Shown: positions 15,337 to 22,906 of the stretch, piece by piece
Layout: every line of letters begins with the position of its first letter
Position numbering within the stretch: position 1 is the first letter of the stretch
From: CAZLMG01 sp964560765
Lineage (GTDB): Bacteria > Bdellovibrionota_B > Oligoflexia > Oligoflexales > CAZLMG01
DNA: 30,737 bases
Direction of reading: 5' to 3'
Assembly (NCBI GenBank): GCA_964560765.1
Contig: CAZLMG010000046.1
Span: 1 to 30,737, forward strand
Program-made: the position numbers and the translations under genes
Notes under the pieces: generated by a model
The model's database searches: none
What the model saw: the letters and a program-made list of their open reading frames with translations, nothing else
Told to the model about the DNA's origin: nothing

Positions 15337-18300
15337 TCAGCGATTACCATGGATCGTGAGAGTCACGGCGTCAAGTGTACCAACATCTGCGGAAACGACA
15401 TCCGCAGCGCGCAACTTCCAGGTGCCCTGTACGGGTTCGTCATCAAACTCCGTGTTCAAAACATAGTTGCCGATGAGCGTCGATTCCTCGTTGTGGACGA
15501 CGACTTCCGTCCCATTGGGACTTATCAGGGTTAAGCGCAAGTCGCTCTTGTAGGCGTGGGTGACACTAATATTGATGGTGATGGAGGTGACCGTACCCGA
15601 GTCGGCGATCGGCATGTTGTGAACGACGCCAACATCATCATTGTCTGGGATATCCAACGGCGGCGAGATCATTTCCGTAGCTTCATCTCCATAGATCACA
15701 GTGAAGGGAATTGTTGGAGATGGATAGTTGAAGGTAAAAGTGCCACTGAGATTTGCGGCAATTCCAGCGCGCGACTGGTAGCTCGCCTCATAGGTTAGAT
15801 CATGTGCCGAGCCTATGGCGCAGTTGGCTCCGCTGGATCTGATGTTGACGGTCCGTTCGATGACAGCCCCTGGCTCCATGCTGTTGATGGTGATCGAAGG
15901 TGGGTCGAGGTCTTCGAGGCAACTGTTTCCAGCTAATGTAACATTTACCTGTTGCAGGAGATCACTTCCTGAGTTTCTGAGCTTAATCGCCACGGGTATG
16001 GTCTCGCCGCTGACTAGGTTGATGGTGGAAGTCGAAGCTGTCAGCCTCGAGCGTGCGACAAACAGGGTGATGGTTTCGTACCGCATGTTTCCGTCTTGAA
16101 GCACGTAGTACAATTTGACCTTGATGGGTGTGTCGCGGGCGATACCCTCGTCGGAAGAAATGCGAATCCTTAAGGAATTTGCGGCGCTAATGGTTGTGAT
16201 ACTGTTGCCGGCGAGGGCGTCAACGGTAACGTCGTCGTCGACAATCGTGGCCGGCCCCTCAATTGATTGAATGCGCAGCTGAAATGCTGGCTGCCGCAGC
16301 TGCTTGTTATGTATGGTCATGCCGATGCCCACTTCTTCATCAAGAGAGACCCAAAGAGGGCTCCTTCCATTGACATTCCAGCGCGTAAACTCGAGAGGAG
16401 AAAGGCCTGTTGCATAGGCGATGCCGGTGGCATCCGCCTGTTTTACTTGCGGATCAGCTAGACTGGGACGCATCCCAGAGAAGACGTAGAAGCGGTGTGG
16501 ACTCATCATGGTCTCCGCCAAATCACGCTTCACATCGACGACTGTGGACGCAGATCCTTGAATCTGGTTCGGATAGGTTCGCCACGACTTTGTCGTCAGA
16601 TCAAAGAGGGAAACCCAGCGGTGACCCACGTCGCTGCCATCGAGGGCTCCCATGGACCAAACGCCGAAATGTTCGCCGGCATGCCGCACTTCGAATTGGC
16701 GACTTGGAGACCGACTGGGACGGCCTTCAGGCGGCAAGTTCAGAATTTCGTTGATGGAGTCTGCACTTAGGGGAAGTTGCAAGCCACTCAAATACTGCGA
16801 CGCATTGAATGAGTTATCATCCGCGTAGTAGTTGCCACCGAATGCGTAAATCTGGCCACCGCGCGCCGCGATTTCAAGGGTGTGGGCGCGCTGTCCGAAC
16901 GCAAGCATTTGCGTTTCTGACCGGTCGTAACGTGTGAGGGTGGCGCCGATCGAAGGATATGAATGCCAACTGCCATTGCTGTCTGTTTCTGGATCAAATG
17001 CCGCGCCGAGGTTGTTGCGGCTGCCTTCGCCGCCTAAAACGATCATCTGACTCCCTGTCCAGTGCAGCGCGTGGTAGTCTCTGGCCGTTGGTGCGCCTAC
17101 AGATTCCATGGTCGTCCAGCTATCTGACGTCAGATCGTACATGGCGCCAGTATTCACCGGTGCGGGCGTTCCGGTGCTGCAGTCATCGATACATGCGCGT
17201 CCACCCCAAACAATGAATTTCTTGCCGGTCCAGACGGACAACGCGCTGTCCCGGTGGTTGATTCTGCGATCGGTGTCGGGCTCGCCGTGCAGGCGAAATC
17301 CAGGACTATTTTGTTGGCTCATGGGTCGCCAAGTTAGTGTCGCTAAATCAAGAACAAATCCTCCGGATAAGAATGTCGACGAATCGGTTTTGCCACCAAA
17401 CACGATTAATTGACTGCCGGTAAACTGGACCATGGAATGAGATACGGGGTTGCTGAAAGGAGCTGCGGGTATGGGGCGCCACGCGTTCGTTTGAGGGTTG
17501 TATAATCCCCCATCCACGCGCGGGTCAATGGCTTCCTCCCTCCTTGCGTCGTAGTTGCCAAAGCCTCCCCAGATCAAGAATTCAGATCCCGTCCAGACCG
17601 CAAATGGGTTGAGACGGCGCCCTGGGGAATTGACGGAGGATACGGGTTGCCATGACTTGCTGTCCAAGTTGTAAAGCATTCCACGGTCGATAGCGACAAA
17701 GCGCAGCGCTGAGCTCACATTCGGTTGGTATTGCAAGCCACCATAAGTGAACACATAGCGATCTCCTTCTAGTACGGTCGCTTCGTTTGATACGATCTCC
17801 TCGTGCTCAAATGTCTGACCGCATTCGTAGTGAACAGGGCGAGAAACGATGGTGGAGAGCTGACCTGACCGCTTGTCGCGTATCGCCATGTAGATCGTAT
17901 GCCCGCCGCAGGGAAAAACTCCAGGAATTCGAAAGTTCGTCGTCGCCGTAGAGGGTATGACTGACGCGTCACCCAAGTTGGCGTTCGTTGATAGAAAAAT
18001 CTCGGATTCCTTGATCGGGCTTTTGATGTTGATGATTGGAAAAATGGGGTCATAGGCGGCGTCTAAGGTGGTTGTCTGTAGATCGAAGGCGACGCTATTC
18101 TGCGGAAAAAGTTCCACACTGAGGGTGCGGGAATAGGTATCGCTGACAGCGCCATCGAAATTGCGAAAGCGAATAAATACGTGATGAACGCCTTGTTTGA
18201 GAATATCGACAGAGGTTTTTGGTGAAAATGGTAACCAGTTGCGGCCCACGAAAGGCAAGTCGCGGTTAAAGGACAGCGTGCTGGAGCCAAGATCGTCCGC

Positions 18301-19509
18301 ATGCAAGACACTTAACTGCATGAATGTTGCGTCCTTGGGGGCAGGATCGATGCCGATATTCAAGGTCAGCGATGGATCGTCTTCCGTGAGATTATCGACG
18401 ATCAGTAGATTCTTGCCGCGAATCTCGGAAAATAAATCCAGCACCAATGGATACTCGATGGTACTAAGAGTTTCTCCCGCTAGAAGCTGAATTGACAGCG
18501 TCTTGCTGGCCATGCCGTTTTCGCGCAAAGCATCTATGGAAAATGTATAGGTAGCTGTCGTCTGAAAAGGCACAAAATTCTTATTGGCGAAGTTGTTATC
18601 CTCGCTGATCTTCATCAGCGACGGGCGCCCCTTGGGACGCATGGTGAATTTCACCGTGCGCGTCGTCAGTGTTGGGCGAACTTCTTCGATGATCGCGCCT
18701 TCAGGACCAATCAGCGTCAGCAGAGCCTCGCCGGCTTCTGGGGTTAGGACGATATCTGCAGCGCTGTAGCTTTGCGCGGACTTGACTTCGACATTTTCAA
18801 TGCGCCCCTCGCTGTAGCCGGTTTTACGAAACACGAGGTTGTGTACTCCGGGTGGGATATCGCCGTTAAAACGATAAGTACCAGCCGCATCGGTTATCGA
18901 GGAGTAGCTCGTGCCAGGAATGTAGACTTCAACTCCTTCATGATTGCTAGATCCAGCAAGCTTTGCAACACCGGTGATCTGTCCGACGGTAAAGAGAAAG
19001 AGGTCTTGTGCCGTGGTTTGACGGGCCGTAGATTTCACGCTGTTCATGCGGTTACCAACCAAGAAGGTGCCGGTAACATCCGTCGGATTGATTACGGAGC
19101 CATCGCCCTTCTTTTTACCCGTGACGATGATGTCGTGCTCACCACTCGGCACATCGGAGATCACGTAGGTATTTCCGTTTACGCGTTTGACTTTGGCATC
19201 GTCCTTTTGGCCGACGATGTAGCCATCGACGGTGCAGGGATCGATGGAGTCTTGCTGCAATTTGAACACGATCACGCCGCTGTTGGCGGATGGTTGCGGC
19301 AGTATCGGGTCGCCATCCGCATTCTCTTGCAACTTGAGGCCACTGCCGCAGTCGACTGCGCCGCCCGTATCGACGTCAGCGTTGTTGCGGTCTTTGCGCA
19401 CGGCAAGCCGATTGACCTCGTTGGCGCTGCAGGCTGATAAGGCAGTTGTAATCAGCACTAGGTACAGCGGGAACTGTCGGGCAAGCAGCGTCGGGGCGAA
19501 GTTGCGCAT
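15337..19509 (-). CDS. Giant kelch lipoprotein with P-domain
   Basis: A 1390-aa probable surface lipoprotein. The signal peptide ends at lipobox LSAC (Cys27). Residues ~176-256 look like a carboxypeptidase regulatory-like fold (GVEVYIPGTSYSSITDAAGT, then PPGVHNLVFRKTGYSEG). Beta-sandwich segments follow. Residues ~570-985 hold kelch-type blades with recurring WTGSEFLIWGG, FTGSQLIVFGG, WTGKKFIVWGG and WTGSQMIVLGG, a beta-propeller. CARDB-like stretches come next. The last ~100 residues resemble the proprotein convertase P-domain (YKSDLRLTLISPNGTEVVV, then GTWKLRAADV). No protease domain accompanies the P-domain. AAGGAG lies nine bases before the ATG. Adhesion or carbohydrate/protein binding is likely from the domain types; this is inference. 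Confidence 0.85.
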   Translation of the reverse strand: MRNFAPTLLARQFPLYLVLITTALSACSANEVNRLAVRKDRNNADVDTGGAVDCGSGLKLQENADGDPILPQPSANSGVIVFKLQQDSIDPCTVDGYIVGQKDDAKVKRVNGNTYVISDVPSGEHDIIVTGKKKGDGSVINPTDVTGTFLVGNRMNSVKSTARQTTAQDLFLFTVGQITGVAKLAGSSNHEGVEVYIPGTSYSSITDAAGTYRFNGDIPPGVHNLVFRKTGYSEGRIENVEVKSAQSYSAADIVLTPEAGEALLTLIGPEGAIIEEVRPTLTTRTVKFTMRPKGRPSLMKISEDNNFANKNFVPFQTTATYTFSIDALRENGMASKTLSIQLLAGETLSTIEYPLVLDLFSEIRGKNLLIVDNLTEDDPSLTLNIGIDPAPKDATFMQLSVLHADDLGSSTLSFNRDLPFVGRNWLPFSPKTSVDILKQGVHHVFIRFRNFDGAVSDTYSRTLSVELFPQNSVAFDLQTTTLDAAYDPIFPIINIKSPIKESEIFLSTNANLGDASVIPSTATTNFRIPGVFPCGGHTIYMAIRDKRSGQLSTIVSRPVHYECGQTFEHEEIVSNEATVLEGDRYVFTYGGLQYQPNVSSALRFVAIDRGMLYNLDSKSWQPVSSVNSPGRRLNPFAVWTGSEFLIWGGFGNYDARREEAIDPRVDGGLYNPQTNAWRPIPAAPFSNPVSHSMVQFTGSQLIVFGGKTDSSTFLSGGFVLDLATLTWRPMSQQNSPGFRLHGEPDTDRRINHRDSALSVWTGKKFIVWGGRACIDDCSTGTPAPVNTGAMYDLTSDSWTTMESVGAPTARDYHALHWTGSQMIVLGGEGSRNNLGAAFDPETDSNGSWHSYPSIGATLTRYDRSETQMLAFGQRAHTLEIAARGGQIYAFGGNYYADDNSFNASQYLSGLQLPLSADSINEILNLPPEGRPSRSPSRQFEVRHAGEHFGVWSMGALDGSDVGHRWVSLFDLTTKSWRTYPNQIQGSASTVVDVKRDLAETMMSPHRFYVFSGMRPSLADPQVKQADATGIAYATGLSPLEFTRWNVNGRSPLWVSLDEEVGIGMTIHNKQLRQPAFQLRIQSIEGPATIVDDDVTVDALAGNSITTISAANSLRIRISSDEGIARDTPIKVKLYYVLQDGNMRYETITLFVARSRLTASTSTINLVSGETIPVAIKLRNSGSDLLQQVNVTLAGNSCLEDLDPPSITINSMEPGAVIERTVNIRSSGANCAIGSAHDLTYEASYQSRAGIAANLSGTFTFNYPSPTIPFTVIYGDEATEMISPPLDIPDNDDVGVVHNMPIADSGTVTSITINISVTHAYKSDLRLTLISPNGTEVVVHNEESTLIGNYVLNTEFDDEPVQGTWKLRAADVVSADVGTLDAVTLTIHGNR

Positions 19510-19787
19510 GCGGAAACTCTCCTTCGTGCGATCGACTCAAGAACATGCTGAGTATGAGGATCTATCGGCTTGGGTTTCGGGATTCTTGATTCAAACTGGC
19601 AATGCGCGGTAAAGTTTCAGTAAATACAGTGCATTACACCGGTGTTTTGCCGCCAAAATACGGTGAGCTTGGAGCGCTGCGGCGGCTCAGCTGTCAGGAT
19701 ACGCATTAGCCGGCTAACTTTTTGGATTAAAAGGATTTTTCTTGCGCCAGGGCCGACGCTGTGGCAATTACCATGGCTCTGAGGAAC
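19510..19787. other. Divergent promoter region between kelch lipoprotein and tRNA-Arg
   Basis: This 278-bp stretch separates the minus-strand lipoprotein start from the tRNA. Upstream of the tRNA, TTGCGC (19742-19747) is followed after 17 bases by CAATTA (19765-19770), a possible but weak -35/-10 pair about 18 bases before the tRNA 5' end. No open frame here looks like a gene. Confidence 0.3.
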
Positions 19788-19862
19788 GGTTCCGTAGTGA
19801 AAAGGATATCACGTTGCCCTCCGAAGGCAGAGTTGCAGGTTCGATTCCTGCCGGAACCGCCA
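19788..19862 (+). tRNA. tRNA-Arg (anticodon CCG)
   Basis: A full cloverleaf can be folded by eye. Acceptor stem GGTTCCG (19788-19794) pairs with CGGAACC (19852-19858). D stem is GTGA/TCAC (19797-19800 with 19809-19812) around a loop containing GG. Anticodon stem TTGCC/GGCAG (19814-19818 with 19826-19830, one G-U pair) encloses loop CTCCGAA, giving anticodon CCG, which reads CGG arginine codons. T stem GCAGG/CCTGC (19835-19839 with 19847-19851) encloses TTCGATT. The discriminator base is G and the CCA end is encoded in the DNA. It is a single tRNA gene with no neighbouring tRNA. Confidence 0.96.
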
Positions 19863-19878
19863 CTTCAGCCAATTGGCG

Positions 19879-19892
19879 TGCCCGTTCGGGCA
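19879..19892 (+). terminator. Possible tRNA terminator hairpin
   Basis: TGCCC-GTTC-GGGCA forms a five-base-pair hairpin 16 bases after the tRNA CCA end, followed by TTCTC rather than a long T-run. It also sits just past the stop of the minus-strand gene ending at 19898 and could serve both. The short stem and poor T-tract make it uncertain. Confidence 0.35.
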
Positions 19893-19897
19893 TTCTC

Positions 19898-20830
19898 TCA
19901 GCGGCTTGAGCCACGAAGAGATTCTTTGACAGCCTTGTCGAATGAACGCCGACATCCTTCCATGCATTGGCCGAAACGATTCACAGCTAACTCCAGCTCG
20001 AGATATGGGGTTGTTGCTTTCCTATCCATGATGATTCGATAAGCCTGATTACACCCTGCTTCGCAGGCCTCGCTTTCTCTCAGGAGTTGTGTCTGGCGAC
20101 GCTGATAGTCTTCGCGAGCAGCAATATCAGCAGGATCAGTGGTAGGGGATGAATGCCGCGGCTTGTAGCCCGTCGGGTGCATGACTTCCGAGACGCACAA
20201 TGCGTCTCCAACTGGCACATGTCGCTTGCGCATCGCGCCTAACGCTTCGATATGAATAAGGCGTTCGACCTGGTAGACCCAATCGATCTTGCAGACGAAA
20301 CCATCTCTAAAGCTGGCGACAACCTGTGATCCGTATTTATCGCCATCATTTGCAAAAAACACGCGCGCCGAATCTACTTTGCCTGTCTCTTCCTCAAGTC
20401 GATAATCAGTTAGTCCAGGTATGTTTTGACCTGCAACGAGCCTTCCGCAAAGTGACTCTGTACCGCGTACGATCTTTCTGCTTCCATACTGGGTCAGGTA
20501 GTTATCGCCCATGAAGACCACATGCTTTGGAGTTTCAATGAGCTTCCAGTCGAAGGGGGCTGCTTGCGATGCCAGCCTTGTACATGCTGCCCGGGCCTCA
20601 TCGATCGATTCCACATCCACCGCTGCCAATCTAAAGATCAGGTTGGTCTGGTCGTCTACATATTGGTTGAACTGGGAAACGTGATCCGAATCCTTGTTAG
20701 AAATCTGACTTTCTATGGGGGACATATTTCTACCAGCTAGCTGGCATCCCATTAGAAAAATCAGCAAACAGATATTGGCACATAGCCTCAGCGGCGCGCA
20801 TTTTCCCGTTATGAGGGTCGATATAGACAT
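19898..20830 (-). CDS. Lipoprotein with C-terminal twin Cx3C motif, function unknown
   Basis: A 310-aa probable lipoprotein. Hydrophobic signal with lipobox-like LMGC (Cys29; Met at -2 is unusual). The middle (~60-220) is a mixed alpha/beta domain with no motif I recognise. The C-terminus has two Cys-x3-Cys pairs, ACEAGCNQ and QCMEGCRR, about 30 residues apart in helical surroundings, which suggests a disulfide-stapled helical hairpin. ATG 20830 is chosen because GGAG lies six bases upstream and the signal peptide starts there. The frame is open further upstream to 21025, but that extension is hydrophilic and lacks signal character. Its base composition looks slightly more AT-rich than its neighbours. 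It ends 35 bp from the tRNA. Confidence 0.7.
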   Translation of the reverse strand: MSISTLITGKCAPLRLCANICLLIFLMGCQLAGRNMSPIESQISNKDSDHVSQFNQYVDDQTNLIFRLAAVDVESIDEARAACTRLASQAAPFDWKLIETPKHVVFMGDNYLTQYGSRKIVRGTESLCGRLVAGQNIPGLTDYRLEEETGKVDSARVFFANDGDKYGSQVVASFRDGFVCKIDWVYQVERLIHIEALGAMRKRHVPVGDALCVSEVMHPTGYKPRHSSPTTDPADIAAREDYQRRQTQLLRESEACEAGCNQAYRIIMDRKATTPYLELELAVNRFGQCMEGCRRSFDKAVKESLRGSSR

Positions 20831-21336
20831 AATTTTCTCCGAGTCGAGCATGACAAACTCAATAGGTACTCGGTGAGAAGCAAGGATGAGTCCTTGTTCA
20901 AAGCTCTGCAAAGATCGTGGATTGTTCGCGCAACAGTCGGCAATAGGCCATGTATGGGAAAACGGACCTGGCTTGAAGATGCAATCAAGGCAATGCGTTA
21001 TCGGCAGTTGCGCCGGCAATTCCAAACCGTTGAGAGCAGAGGAACATCTAGGGCGACATGCAATACAACGCTACTTGCGGCACGAAGTGCTTGATCTCGC
21101 AGATGCCCGGGCCAATCCAGCTGCTCCACGAGACGATAAAATTCCTTTGAAATTTCATAAGTTCGAAAGTTATTCATTGTTCCCTGCCGTCTGGTCGGCC
21201 AACTGCAGCGGTTACCGGACCCCGGAACACTGAGCGGCAGACAGTATCAGTCCAGAAAACAGTAACTGAACAGTGAACGGAAACGGAAGTGACATCTGAA
21301 CACTGGTTGCAGTCGCTGCTTAGCTGACCAGTAAAC
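20831..21336. other. Stretch without a convincing gene
   Basis: About 500 bases between two minus-strand genes. Short open frames exist on both strands, but none has a good ribosome site or a recognisable protein, and none overlaps in a way that suggests a broken known gene. The 3' part (21225-21350) is rich in small repeated words such as GAACACTG (21225 and 21297 areas) and ends in the dispersed repeat. It could be decayed mobile DNA plus the promoter of the gene starting at 20830. Confidence 0.4.
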
Positions 21337-21351
21337 AGGGACAGGCCCTAG
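21337..21351. repeat. 15-bp dispersed repeat, copy B
   Basis: This is an exact second copy of AGGGACAGGCCCTAG (copy A at 39-53), again preceded by TTAGCTGAC (21320-21328). It lies 25 bases beyond the 3' end of the NHL lipoprotein gene, in a gene-poor stretch. Two copies about 21 kb apart in a 31-kb window suggest a family of repeats across the genome. Confidence 0.6.
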
Positions 21352-21376
21352 CTTGAACATAGATAGTTGTTATCTG

Positions 21377-22270
21377 TCAAAAGGGCGTGAGAACCATCGC
21401 CCCTGGCTCGCCTGGAGTCTTGCCGATGACTCGAAATTCGCCGTTATCTAAGGAAATGCTACTGATGCGATTGGCTGGTGCGCCTTCGCTAATGTAGATA
21501 AACCCAAAACTATCGCAAGCGATCGATGCCGGATTGATCAGGCCTGCGGCGACTTCCTCCGTATCCAAGGTGCCACTCAATCGAACAATCTGACCCGTCT
21601 GATCGATCGGATTCACAACGAGCGCGAAAACATCCCCTGATGGCGATACCGTGACGCTCCTGAGGCCATCTAGGAATGGGCTGACGATGGTGCGAACGCT
21701 TGATGGCGCAATTCTTGAAACAACGTTGTTACCTATTTCGACAAGAAAAAGGTCGTCTCGACTGTCGAAGACCCCACTTTCGGGCGAAGAGATCTCTGTA
21801 TCAATAAACGCAGATGCAGTGTCCGAGCCATCGATCTTAATGATGCGATGCTTGCCATTCTCCATTACAAACACTTGACCCAGACTATCGACGGCGACGC
21901 CTGAGGGAAGGTCGAGGCCACTCAGGTAGTTTGCAGCCGTTGATGATCCGGCAAGTATCTTCTGAATAGAGCCATCCGGCTCTGGTAGTAGTTCGCTGAT
22001 ATAAAGGTTTCCTGCAAAGTCTTGCGCCAATCCAAGCGGTTGATTGAGCCCGGAGACCAGCGGCGTACTCTCGGCTGTTTCTCCATCTGCAGCATTGCCC
22101 AAACGGTACAAGACCCCGGCATTCTCGCGTTCGCCAGCAACGAGGTAATAGAGGGGGAGGTTAGCCGGTTTGCCGAAGCGGTCGGCAATGGATCCTGAGC
22201 CTGTTCCACACCCATTTAAGCAGGTCCAGTTCGCCAATGCGACTCCGTAAATCAGATGCTTGCTGCTCAT
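21377..22270 (-). CDS. NHL-repeat beta-propeller lipoprotein
   Basis: A 297-aa probable lipoprotein with a short signal and lipobox-like LNGC (Cys21). The remainder is built of NHL/YVTN-like blades: LNQPLGLAQDFAGNLYISE, LDLPSGVAVDSLGQVFVME, LRSVTVSPSGDVFALVV and LINPASIACDSFGFIYISE, about 45-50 residues apart, consistent with a six-bladed propeller. Such propellers usually bind partners rather than catalyse reactions. Its ATG overlaps the stop of the upstream barrel gene (ATGA, 22267-22270), so translation is coupled. It is the last gene of a three-gene surface operon. Confidence 0.83.
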   Translation of the reverse strand: MSSKHLIYGVALANWTCLNGCGTGSGSIADRFGKPANLPLYYLVAGERENAGVLYRLGNAADGETAESTPLVSGLNQPLGLAQDFAGNLYISELLPEPDGSIQKILAGSSTAANYLSGLDLPSGVAVDSLGQVFVMENGKHRIIKIDGSDTASAFIDTEISSPESGVFDSRDDLFLVEIGNNVVSRIAPSSVRTIVSPFLDGLRSVTVSPSGDVFALVVNPIDQTGQIVRLSGTLDTEEVAAGLINPASIACDSFGFIYISEGAPANRISSISLDNGEFRVIGKTPGEPGAMVLTPF

Positions 22271-22902
22271 ATCTTCAACCCAATGCCTAAAAATGGCTGA
22301 GTTTGGACTTCGGTCAGCGGGTACTTCAGGGGTGCATTATTCTGCTTGTCGTAGACTGTTGTGCGTTGGCGTAGGCCGAGCTCGAAATACAGGTAGTTGA
22401 AGCTAACGGAGTCCATTCGCAATCCGATACCCATAGACTTTTGTAGGCCGCGACGATTGCTCAGCGTTTGATCAGTGAATGACTGCTGGGTCATTCCATA
22501 TCCGAACTCGGCAAAGAAGTCGCCTAGGATGATTTCGCCCTCTAAGCCTATGACGTGAGTGGTTTGATAATCGCCGATTTTATGCAGTTGATAGTTAAGG
22601 CCAAAGCCAAGAAAATATTCGATGAAGGCATACATGATACTTATATTTGAATATGAACTAGAACCTCCGGGTAAAGTCTGTCCTCGCTGTTCAGAAGTCT
22701 TGCTGAGATACAAGCCATCAGCGCTCAACAACAGTGCGCGAGGTTTGTATTCACGAGCCATGGGCATGGTGGCGATCGGTAGAGCCGATTCAGATCCTCC
22801 AAACCAAGCCAAGCCGGCTTCTGTTGAAAAGCAAGAATACAGCAGAACACTTGCAGCGATGGAGCTGCGAAGAGATTTGCATCGTATTCCTTGCATCATC
22901 AT
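22267..22902 (-). CDS. Small outer-membrane beta-barrel protein
   Basis: A 211-aa protein with an N-terminal signal (SIAASVLLYSCFSTEA). About eight amphipathic strands follow with alternating aromatic/polar residues, e.g. ALLLSADGLYLS, YFLGFGLNYQLHKIG, VIGLEGEIILGDFFAEFGYG, MGIGLRMDSVSFNYLYFELGLRQ. It ends in PFLGIGLKI, a strand with a hydrophobic terminus. This pattern fits an OmpA/OmpW-sized barrel, function unknown. ATG 22902 lies four bases after the stop of the upstream gene, with GAGGAAG inside that gene's last codons as ribosome site. An ATG at 22935 would overlap the upstream gene by 29 bp. Middle gene of a three-gene operon. Confidence 0.78.
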   Translation of the reverse strand: MMMQGIRCKSLRSSIAASVLLYSCFSTEAGLAWFGGSESALPIATMPMAREYKPRALLLSADGLYLSKTSEQRGQTLPGGSSSYSNISIMYAFIEYFLGFGLNYQLHKIGDYQTTHVIGLEGEIILGDFFAEFGYGMTQQSFTDQTLSNRRGLQKSMGIGLRMDSVSFNYLYFELGLRQRTTVYDKQNNAPLKYPLTEVQTQPFLGIGLKI

Positions 22903-22906
22903 CGAC

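Noticed and set aside
18772..19437. Plus-strand 221-codon open frame
   Set aside because: It is antisense to the kelch lipoprotein's N-terminal domains, which are clearly real with signal peptide and ribosome site.
19840..19862. tRNA 3' end as an attachment site
   Set aside because: Only GGAACCGCC reappears, near 8332, which is short and on its own. No second long copy or integrase gene is in the window.
20873..21233. Plus-strand open frames that might be a transposase remnant near the repeat
   Set aside because: No Y1 transposase HUH motif or other family signature is visible in any frame, so I report the stretch only as gene-poor.
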